Shown piece by piece: positions 54,868 through 62,081 of a DNA stretch of 64,000 nucleotides. Position 1 is the stretch's first letter; each line of letters begins with the position of its first letter. The DNA is from Balneolaceae bacterium (GTDB lineage Bacteria > Bacteroidota > Rhodothermia > Balneolales > Balneolaceae): positions 62,001 to 126,000 of the forward strand of contig VEMX01000014.1 of assembly GCA_009711805.1 (NCBI GenBank), in the 5' to 3' direction. The translations under genes and the position numbers were made by a program. The notes below the pieces were generated by a model. It had not been told where the DNA came from. It worked only from the letters and a program-made list of their open reading frames with translations, and made no database searches.

Positions 54868-56376
54868 TTAAACATCAAAATCAATTCCCTGGGCAAGTGG
54901 TAGTTCATCACTCCAGTTAATGGTGTTGGTTTGTCGGCGCATATAGGCTTTCCAGGCGTCAGATCCGGATTCACGACCTCCCCCAGTTTCTTTTTCTCCT
55001 CCAAAAGCACCACCAATTTCAGCACCACTGGTACCAATGTTGACGTTGGCAATGCCGCAATCAGATCCCGCAGCACTTAAGAATGATTCAGCTTCCCGCA
55101 TATTTAGAGTAAACATGGCAGAGCTGAGTCCCTGCTTCACCCCATTGTGTATGGCAATAGCCTCTTCTTTGGTTTTGTATTTCATCAGGTACAGGATGGG
55201 AGCGAAGGTCTCGTTTTGTACAATCTCGTAGTGATTTTCTACTTCAGCTATGGCTGGCTGCACATAGTTGCCATCGCGGTCCAGTACTTCGCCGCCGTAG
55301 ATGACTTTGCCGCCTTCTTTTTTAATTTGTTCCAGGGCGTTTTGCATCATGTCCACAGCATCCTGGTCAATCATGGGGCCAACCAGAGTGTCTTTCCCAA
55401 GGGGATCTCCAATCTTAATTTTTTTATAGATGTCGATTAAGCGGTCTTTAATCTGATCGTATACATTCTCGTGAATAATCAGGCGGCGTGTACTTGTACA
55501 GCGTTGTCCGCAGGTTCCCACTGCTCCAAATACCGTAGCCCGGATAGCCATTTCAATATCAGCTTCTTCAGAGATAATGATGGCGTTATTACCGCCCAGC
55601 TCCAGGATGGTTTTACCCAGTCGCGCACCCACTGTTTTAGCCACTTCTTTCCCCATACGGATAGAACCTGTAGCAGAAATAAGTGGAACCCGCTCATCTT
55701 CAGTTAGCCATTCGCCAACTTGCCGGTCGCCGGTTACCAGGTTAAAGATACCTTCCGGCAGATCATTTTCTTTCAACACTTTAGCAACGATCTTCTGGAC
55801 GGCTACTCCGCACAACGGAGTTTTTTCTGATCCTTTCCAGATCATCACATCACCACACACGGCGGCAATCATGGCGTTCCAACTCCATACAGCTACCGGA
55901 AAGTTGAAGGCAGAAATAATGCCTACAATCCCTATGGGGTGCCATTGCTCGTACATTCGGTGTCTGGGCCGTTCACTGTGCATGGTGAGGCCATAGAGCT
56001 GACGGCTGAGTCCAACGGAGAAGTCACAGATATCAATCATTTCCTGTACTTCCCCCAGGCCTTCCTGATATATTTTACCCATCTCGTAAGAGACCAGTTT
56101 ACCCAGAGCTTCTTTGTTCGCACGCAATTCATCTCCAATCTGGCGTACTATTTCACCTCGCTGCGGAGCGGGAACTTCCCGCCATGTTTTAAATGCTTCC
56201 TCAGCTTTGGTTACTACCTCATCATATTGTTCGCGGGTAGTTACAGAAACATGAGCAATCTTAGAATTGTCAACAGGGGTAGTACTGCTGATGGTTTCTT
56301 TACTTTCTAAATATTCGCGTCCGGTACTGGTGCCGGGATTAATACCTTCAATGTCTAATGTCTTTAAGAACTCCAT
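54868..56376 (-). CDS. amaB: ALDH7-family aldehyde dehydrogenase (aminoadipate-semialdehyde type)
   Basis: The 502-residue NAD-dependent enzyme matches the ALDH7/antiquitin family, which oxidises L-2-aminoadipate-6-semialdehyde in lysine breakdown. Visible motifs: FNFPVAVWSWNAMIAAVCGD, NLVTGDRQVGEWL, the general base in LELGGNNAI and the catalytic Cys in GAVGTCGQRCTSTRRL, plus GAEIGGAFGGEKETGGGRES near the C terminus, where substrate carboxylate is bound in this family. No other lysine-degradation gene is close, so the pathway assignment rests on family alone. It is monocistronic and ends in a strong terminator. Confidence 0.9.
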   Translation of the reverse strand: MEFLKTLDIEGINPGTSTGREYLESKETISSTTPVDNSKIAHVSVTTREQYDEVVTKAEEAFKTWREVPAPQRGEIVRQIGDELRANKEALGKLVSYEMGKIYQEGLGEVQEMIDICDFSVGLSRQLYGLTMHSERPRHRMYEQWHPIGIVGIISAFNFPVAVWSWNAMIAAVCGDVMIWKGSEKTPLCGVAVQKIVAKVLKENDLPEGIFNLVTGDRQVGEWLTEDERVPLISATGSIRMGKEVAKTVGARLGKTILELGGNNAIIISEEADIEMAIRATVFGAVGTCGQRCTSTRRLIIHENVYDQIKDRLIDIYKKIKIGDPLGKDTLVGPMIDQDAVDMMQNALEQIKKEGGKVIYGGEVLDRDGNYVQPAIAEVENHYEIVQNETFAPILYLMKYKTKEEAIAIHNGVKQGLSSAMFTLNMREAESFLSAAGSDCGIANVNIGTSGAEIGGAFGGEKETGGGRESGSDAWKAYMRRQTNTINWSDELPLAQGIDFDV

Positions 56377-56466
56377 TTATAGATCTCTTTTGATGGGTTA
56401 CTTTTGGCTTGGAAGATAGAGAAGTCAACGGATAGAGTACAGCAGGGAAGTGATACTAATTAAGAA

Positions 56467-56492
56467 ATCGCAGAGCTTCTGTATTCTGCGAT
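56467..56492 (+). promoter_or_regulatory. Hairpin abutting an upstream ATG of the TrmH-family gene
   Basis: A perfect 8-bp stem (56467-56474 with 56485-56492, ATCGCAGA/TCTGCGAT) ends exactly at the ATG at 56493. Such a hairpin would block that start, which supports the in-frame ATG at 56514 as the real one, or else a translation-control role. Confidence 0.4.
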
Positions 56493-56513
56493 ATGAATTC
56501 AGTATTCTTGGGC

Positions 56514-57287
56514 ATGCAAAATGCTACAAACAACGAAATAAAACTGCTCAGAAAGCTTGGGCAAAAAAAATACCGCCAGAAAGAACAATCCTTTCTGGTT
56601 GAAGGGATACGTGCCGTAGAGCAGGTTCTTGGAAATAACCTGGTAGACGTCCACTCTGTTTTTGTCCGGGATACCGCAGTTTCAGATTTGTCTTTCATCA
56701 TTATAAATGCAGAACCTAAACGCATGGATGCAGGTGTTTTTGATGAGATTTCGGATACTGAGAACACACAGGGAGTTATTGCTTTATGCCGGATGCCGCA
56801 GCAGCCTAAGGTTAATGTATTGGCTAAAAAAGAAGGACTTATTATTGCTACCGATGCCATTCAGGATCCGGGAAATATGGGTTCTATCATAAGGACGGCA
56901 GCCTGGTTTGGAGCAAAAGCGATTATAGCCGGCAAGGGCAGTGTGGATGTGTATCACCCAAAGGTTGTAAGGAGTACGGCGGGGGCAACGGGAAGCACTC
57001 CGGTGTTACAGGAAACATTGCTGGATATTCTTGATGTTTTTGAATCCCGGGGATGGCAAAGTCTGTTACTGGATGCAGGGAAAAATGCCAAATCCTTAAG
57101 AGAGATAGAACGAACCTCTAAAACAATTCTTGTTGTGGGGAATGAGGGGAATGGAGTTAGTGAAGAGCTGCTTCAATCCTTCAGAGAAAAAGTAAAAATT
57201 GAATCGGCCGGTTCTGATCGCACGGTAGAAAGCCTGAATGCCGCCATGGCAGTAGGGATTGCTTTGTATGCACTTGGTGGGGAGTAG
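56514..57287 (+). CDS. TrmH/SpoU-family RNA 2'-O-methyltransferase
   Basis: The 257-residue product (a 264-residue form from ATG 56493 is possible) starts like relatives (NEIKLLRKLGQKKYRQKEQS). An N-terminal RNA-binding substrate domain precedes the SPOUT knot, with motif 1 DPGNMGSIIRTAAWFGA, motif 2 ILVVGNEGNGVSEE and motif 3 VESLNAAMAVGIALYAL. It methylates ribose 2'-OH of rRNA or tRNA using S-adenosylmethionine; the target cannot be told. It converges with the next minus-strand operon with only 9 bp between stops. Confidence 0.92.
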   Translation: MQNATNNEIKLLRKLGQKKYRQKEQSFLVEGIRAVEQVLGNNLVDVHSVFVRDTAVSDLSFIIINAEPKRMDAGVFDEISDTENTQGVIALCRMPQQPKVNVLAKKEGLIIATDAIQDPGNMGSIIRTAAWFGAKAIIAGKGSVDVYHPKVVRSTAGATGSTPVLQETLLDILDVFESRGWQSLLLDAGKNAKSLREIERTSKTILVVGNEGNGVSEELLQSFREKVKIESAGSDRTVESLNAAMAVGIALYALGGE

Positions 57288-57296
57288 GTATTGTGT

Positions 57297-57917
57297 CTAA
57301 GCCGTTAGAGGTGATTTTGAATAATGGTTATTCGAGGGGTAAAAAGATTTTAATGTGTTAGTCTTGGTAAGTTTACTTATTTCGGGCATACCTACTGCTC
57401 TATGTTCAAACTCTTCATTAATTATGTTGGCATGAATTTGTATATTATTCTGTGTCTGAGTTGAATTATAGGTCCTGCTAAGAATAATTACTTGAGGGAT
57501 CCCAACGGCAGTATGGTCTTCAAAATTTTCCCAGATGTATTTTTGGAGCGCGACATTTCCAAGACCATTTCCAATTGCTATTTCATCAAATCTATCATAA
57601 ATAAAATCAAGGTGTTTTAATCCTTTTTTGTAGTTTTGTTCACTTGAGACACCTATTGTCATAAAGGATATATTGTTTGCTTGTGCTATTGAATCCACCA
57701 TTGTAAACAAAAGGTTAATCTTTTTTGGCATGTCGGGGTGATTTGCTGGACCACATGTTGAACATCCAACGTATACTAATGCTATTTCATTAGCAGATTC
57801 TTTTATAATATTGGCATTATTATAAGGTTCTTGATGTCTTATTATATGATACAATATGGGTATAACAGCGCTTACCAAAAAAACGATACACAACACCAAA
57901 TTTTTCTTCTTATTCAT
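57297..57917 (-). CDS. Membrane-anchored thioredoxin-like protein with CSTC motif
   Basis: ATG 57917 overlaps the previous gene's stop by 8 bp and gives 206 residues. One N-terminal membrane helix (about 6-24) precedes a thioredoxin-like region: ALVYVGCSTCGPANHPDMPK carries a CxxC (Cys-Ser-Thr-Cys), and VGIPQVIIL is a plausible cis-Pro loop. The redox site would face the periplasm. A CxxC protein encoded with a six-cysteine exported peptide suggests disulfide formation or reduction in that peptide; this is an inference. The family was not recognised. The sequence is noticeably AT-rich compared with neighbours. Confidence 0.7.
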   Translation of the reverse strand: MNKKKNLVLCIVFLVSAVIPILYHIIRHQEPYNNANIIKESANEIALVYVGCSTCGPANHPDMPKKINLLFTMVDSIAQANNISFMTIGVSSEQNYKKGLKHLDFIYDRFDEIAIGNGLGNVALQKYIWENFEDHTAVGIPQVIILSRTYNSTQTQNNIQIHANIINEEFEHRAVGMPEISKLTKTNTLKSFYPSNNHYSKSPLTA

Positions 57918-59112
57918 ATAGGACAATACGATTTTGGTAGTTTACGGAATCTACAACATCAATCATCACTTGCATCTTATCTTTCAGGGCACCGATTAAT
58001 GAATAATTTTCTGAATAGGATAGTTTTCCATTTTCAGTATTAACCAATATTGTTCGATGTATAGGGTGGGGTAAAGTTGGTTTTGAGGGTTGAGGGGTAT
58101 TTGTATTTGCTTTGGCATTCAAATAACTGAAAGGGTAATGATAACCTATTTGCAGCATTTCATAAGGTGAATTGTTTAATTCTTTAAAAGGGTATATACG
58201 ATGAAAGTATGATTGATTGGATTCAAAGAGGATGGGTTCAGACGTTTCTGTAAACTCAGTATGAATAAAGTTTTCGAATTTAGAAATCCATTTTCTTTCA
58301 CCCTCAGGGGTGTATCCAAACATAAAAGGAAAGTGTAATTTTTGCTCAACAACAGTTTGTGTTTGTTCATTACAAGCCAGTTTTGATTTTGACATAGCTC
58401 GATTGAATGAATTCCAATCATGATACGACTTATAGGTATAACCGAAAGTGTTCTGGAATTCAAATGGGGTAATACGAAATTGGCTTATAGGTGAATTTAA
58501 CAGGTCTGAAATACTATTACTGGCAGAATCCGGTGGAGAAGAATTAAATCCGCTGATATATAAATTATTTTCCAATACACATATATCTTCTACCATTACC
58601 AGTCCATGTATATAACTTTTTTTGTATTCATACTTCCCATTAATAAGCTCGAATTCTTCAATTTCAAAGGCATCTAAAGCATATAGCTTGGAGAAATTAC
58701 TATTAAAGTCGAATGAAAAAAGCCGTAAGAACTCTCCCGGCCCCCTCCCAGGACGCCCAATGGAGTACTGGAAATGCCCTGTCGAATCATATACTACAAT
58801 AGTATTGGCGCCATCCTGAACATAGATGTTGTTGTTATGGTCAATAAGTATCCGGCTGTTATAGAGTAACATGCCATCATAACTATAATCCGAATTTGGA
58901 TCTGTTATCTCTGCCACAAACTCTAAAGTGTCTTTAGGAAAAATGCCGGGAAAGAACTTTAAATCGGGATCATTTAAATCTGCAATGTGATCAATGTCCT
59001 GTTCAGCTGGAAATTGAGTTATGTCAGGATGCTTATTTTTGTTTTCACACGAAGCAAAAATTATAACTGTTAATGAAAAGAAGAAAGCAGTTACAATTGA
59101 AAAAACATTCAT
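57910..59112 (-). CDS. Six-bladed beta-propeller lipoprotein
   Basis: The 400-residue product has a lipoprotein signal (lipobox FASC, Cys22) and a 6-bladed propeller of the type found in Bacteroides beside small secreted peptides: NNIYVQDGANTIVVYDSTGH, then FQYSIGRPGRGPGEFLRLFS. No catalytic residue was identified. It lies 12 bp after the small cysteine-rich peptide gene and overlaps the CxxC protein gene by 8 bp, so the three are one operon. The likely role is peptide binding or sensing at the envelope. Confidence 0.78.
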   Translation of the reverse strand: MNVFSIVTAFFFSLTVIIFASCENKNKHPDITQFPAEQDIDHIADLNDPDLKFFPGIFPKDTLEFVAEITDPNSDYSYDGMLLYNSRILIDHNNNIYVQDGANTIVVYDSTGHFQYSIGRPGRGPGEFLRLFSFDFNSNFSKLYALDAFEIEEFELINGKYEYKKSYIHGLVMVEDICVLENNLYISGFNSSPPDSASNSISDLLNSPISQFRITPFEFQNTFGYTYKSYHDWNSFNRAMSKSKLACNEQTQTVVEQKLHFPFMFGYTPEGERKWISKFENFIHTEFTETSEPILFESNQSYFHRIYPFKELNNSPYEMLQIGYHYPFSYLNAKANTNTPQPSKPTLPHPIHRTILVNTENGKLSYSENYSLIGALKDKMQVMIDVVDSVNYQNRIVLYE

Positions 59113-59124
59113 ATAATAGGTATC

Positions 59125-59373
59125 CTACTCTGGATTAGGACAATTTTTAGGACAGGGAACTTCGCCTGTATTCATGTAGCACCCCCCACCTATAATTTCT
59201 AAATTACAAAATTTACCAGGATCCCAATCCATGTCATCACAGGTACCACATTGAACTGACATACTTGCCTCAGCAGGCTTTAGGAAAATGGTATTTAATG
59301 TTATTCCGGTTATCAGGCCAAGTATAATGAGTATTCCTATCGAGGTGATCTTAATTTTGTATGGTAATAGCAT
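59125..59373 (-). CDS. Small exported six-cysteine peptide
   Basis: The 82-residue product has a hydrophobic leader (about 7-29, ITSIGILIILGLITGITLNT) and a mature part of ~45 residues with six cysteines: VQCGTC, GKFC, GGGC, PCPKNCPNPE. Three disulfides are possible. The layout, a leader then a short Cys-rich tail next to a 6-bladed propeller lipoprotein, is like the NVEALA-type peptides of Bacteroides, but the NVEALA motif itself is not seen (the leader ends KPAEASMS). It is first in a three-gene operon with the propeller and a CxxC protein. Function unknown. Confidence 0.72.
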   Translation of the reverse strand: MLLPYKIKITSIGILIILGLITGITLNTIFLKPAEASMSVQCGTCDDMDWDPGKFCNLEIIGGGCYMNTGEVPCPKNCPNPE

Positions 59374-59755
59374 AATTTAGGTTTTATTGATGTCAACATG
59401 TTAAGCATTATATATATATCAATTGATATTTAATATTATTTATAAGCATATAACATCAATTTAAAAGCAGCCAATAACAGCATAAATTTAGTTTAAAGTT
59501 TAATGCAAATAAAGAATGGTGAAGATAGACAGGCTGAGGACAGAAGTGACAAATCCCTGAAGAAGAATTTCTCATTGAACCATTCTTAATTCCTAATTGA
59601 CCAATTCTCAATCGCCCCATTACCAACGTTAACTTTTTGCTAATTTCTGCTTTAATTATTGAAAATGATTCTGGCAATCGCTTTATTGATTAAGCCATCC
59701 TGCATTAAATATCATCTACAATGGCTGGTAGAGCAAATCAAAAATATTAGCGCCC
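59374..59755. promoter_or_regulatory. AT-rich divergent spacer between the peptide operon and phoH
   Basis: No gene is supported in these 382 bp. The stretch 59400-59500 is extremely AT-rich (runs of TATATATA) and should hold the promoter of the minus-strand peptide operon. At 59581-59600 there is an inverted copy of the 22-bp repeat found at 45656-45736, followed by a partial second unit to 59616. No clear -7/-33 pair for phoH was found. Confidence 0.5.
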
Positions 59756-61084
59756 ATGCCAAAGAAGAAAAAGAAGATCTTCGTTCTGGATACCTCTGTT
59801 CTATTATATGACTATGAAGCGGTCAAAAACTTTGAGAAAAATGATGTAGCTATTCCCATTACCGTGCTGGAAGAGCTCGATTCTTTTAAAAAAGGAAACA
59901 ATGTTATTAACCTGCATGCCCGGGAGTTTATCCGTTACCTGGATGGAATCTCTGATGCAAATATGCTGCAGAAATGGATTCCCTTAAATGGACGTACCCA
60001 TGGCAAGTTACGTGTTATAACCAACGGATCGGCCTCTACAGATGCAACCAAAGTGTTTGGCTCCGATAAAAACGATCATCATATTATTAATGCAGCCATC
60101 CACCTTAAAGATGAGAACCCGGATCAGCGGGTGATATTGGTTTCAAAAGACATAAACCTGAGGCTGAAAGCACGGGCACTAAACCTGGAAGCCGAGGATT
60201 ACGAAGCCATCCGCATTAAAGATATTGATCACCTGTACCGGGGTAAGACCGACCTTGATATCCAGAATCCTTCGGTTATCAGCGAGTTTTATGACAAGGG
60301 ACGGATAAAGCCTGCCGACTTAATGGAGGCCGATCCTATTTGTAACCACTACTACATTATGAAGGGGCATGGTGCATCGGCTCTGGGCTGGTACAATCCG
60401 GATAGTGAAGATATTGAGGTGGTAGGGAATCAAAATGCCTATGGTATTTCTCCCAAAAATGCCGAGCAGACATTCGCTATGCATGCCCTTCAAAACCCCA
60501 ATATATTATTGGCAACCCTTACCGGAGCAGCCGGAACGGGAAAAACGCTGTTGGCGCTGGCCACCGCACTGGAGCAACGTAGAAATTTCAAGCAGATTTA
60601 CCTGGCGCGTCCCATTGTGCCGCTTAGTAACCGGGATATTGGTTACCTCCCCGGAGATGCCAATGCCAAAATAGATCCCTATATGCAGCCGCTTTGGGAT
60701 AATCTGAGTTTCATCAAGAACAACTACAAGGAAAGTAGTAAGCAGTACAAGAAGATTGATGAAATGATTGAAAGCGAAAAGCTTAAGATTGTCCCTCTCG
60801 CTTACATTCGCGGACGCAGCCTCTCTAACGTGATTTTTATTATTGATGAGGCCCAAAATCTGACACCGCACGAAGTCAAAACCATCATCACCCGGGCAGG
60901 CGAAAACACCAAGGTTATTTTTACCGGTGATATCTTCCAGATCGATACCCCATATCTGGATGCCCAAAGCAATGGCTTAAGCTACCTGGTAGACCGGATG
61001 AACAACAACAAAGTGTACGCTCACATCAACCTGGAAAAAGGAGAACGTTCGGAACTGGCAAACCTGGCATCAGAGTTGTTGTAG
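59756..61084 (+). CDS. PhoH-like ATPase with N-terminal PIN domain
   Basis: The 442-residue product joins a PIN nuclease-like domain (KKIFVLDTSVLLYDYEAVKN; VLEELDSFKKGNNVIN; RVILVSKDINLRLKA) to a PhoH ATPase domain with Walker A TGAAGTGKTLLALATALE and Walker B VIFIIDEAQNLTPHEVKTII, then FTGDIFQIDTPYLD. This is the YlaK/PhoH2 layout, for which RNA helicase/ribonuclease activity has been shown in some species. Length is standard. It converges with murI 98 bp downstream. Confidence 0.93.
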   Translation: MPKKKKKIFVLDTSVLLYDYEAVKNFEKNDVAIPITVLEELDSFKKGNNVINLHAREFIRYLDGISDANMLQKWIPLNGRTHGKLRVITNGSASTDATKVFGSDKNDHHIINAAIHLKDENPDQRVILVSKDINLRLKARALNLEAEDYEAIRIKDIDHLYRGKTDLDIQNPSVISEFYDKGRIKPADLMEADPICNHYYIMKGHGASALGWYNPDSEDIEVVGNQNAYGISPKNAEQTFAMHALQNPNILLATLTGAAGTGKTLLALATALEQRRNFKQIYLARPIVPLSNRDIGYLPGDANAKIDPYMQPLWDNLSFIKNNYKESSKQYKKIDEMIESEKLKIVPLAYIRGRSLSNVIFIIDEAQNLTPHEVKTIITRAGENTKVIFTGDIFQIDTPYLDAQSNGLSYLVDRMNNNKVYAHINLEKGERSELANLASELL

Positions 61085-61181
61085 GGGAGGGATTGTTGAG
61101 AAAAGGAGTGTATGAATTTAAAGGAATAGTTTTGAGACTTATCGTGTCGCTATCACTTAATATCCACAATCTACATCTCAA

Positions 61182-61997
61182 TCAAGGCAATTGCTCAATA
61201 TGTACCCCTTTTACCGGATGTCCTAAAAATCGTTCGGCCAATTCCTGGAAACGCTGGGGGCGGTCGCTTACGTAACACTCAAAACCTCCGCCTTCTGCAT
61301 TCAGCATATCTAAAGCTTCCAGTTTTTCTTTGGCGGAAGCTGCAATAGAATCAGCAGAATCAATAATCTGGATATTGCGACCTTCACCATTTAATATTTT
61401 CGGGATTACCTGTTTGAAGAGGGGATAGTGGGTACATCCCAAAATGAGGGATTCGATATCAGTGATTCTAAAAACATCCAGGTATTGTCGGAGTGTTAAC
61501 CGGGCCACCTCGTTATCAATCCATCCTTCTTCAGCCAGCGGCACCAACAGGGGGCAAGCTTTCTGGGTAACCTTGATGGTAGGATCAATCGCATGGACCG
61601 ACTTCACATATGCTTTGGAGTTAATGGTACCCAGTGTTCCTATTACGCCAACATGCCGGCGCTTGGGGCCATCAATAGCAGCCTTGGTGCCGGCACTTAT
61701 TACATCCAGTACCGGTACATCTCCGGCAGCTTCTATAATTTCTTCTTTGGCGGATGCCGAGACAGTATTACAGGCAATCAGGATCATCTTCACCTTATGC
61801 CTCATCAAAAAATCGGTGATTTGCAGCGCATATGAGCGGACCGTTTCTTCCGATTTTATCCCATAAGGAACCCGGGCGGTATCACCAAAATAAATGATGT
61901 CTTCGTTGGGAAGAGCCTTAATAACCGATTTAGCTACGGTTAATCCTCCTATACCGGAGTCGAAGATGCCAATGGGCGATGTATTTGAATGCTGCAA
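61182..61997 (-). CDS. murI: Glutamate racemase
   Basis: MurI makes D-glutamate for peptidoglycan. The 271-residue product begins at TTG 61997, 9 residues before the first motif, and shows GIFDSGIGGLTVAKS, YFGDTARVPYG, the catalytic Cys in ILIACNTVSAS, and the second Cys in LILGCTHYPL. Length is typical. It is divergent from the TonB receptor gene with 84 bp between them. Confidence 0.95.
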   Translation of the reverse strand: MQHSNTSPIGIFDSGIGGLTVAKSVIKALPNEDIIYFGDTARVPYGIKSEETVRSYALQITDFLMRHKVKMILIACNTVSASAKEEIIEAAGDVPVLDVISAGTKAAIDGPKRRHVGVIGTLGTINSKAYVKSVHAIDPTIKVTQKACPLLVPLAEEGWIDNEVARLTLRQYLDVFRITDIESLILGCTHYPLFKQVIPKILNGEGRNIQIIDSADSIAASAKEKLEALDMLNAEGGGFECYVSDRPQRFQELAERFLGHPVKGVHIEQLP

Positions 61998-62068
61998 ATT
62001 GTAAATATATTAAAAGGTAAAGTTTGTAAGGAATGTATTCATTTCTTAAATCCTTATTCAAGCTTTCA

Positions 62069-62076
62069 TACCTTTG
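62069..62076 (+). promoter_or_regulatory. Bacteroidota-type -7 box of the TonB receptor
   Basis: TACCTTTG is an exact TAnnTTTG match and ends 5 nt before the ATG at 62082, so transcription would begin at or next to the start codon. Confidence 0.5.
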
Positions 62077-62081
62077 TTCCC

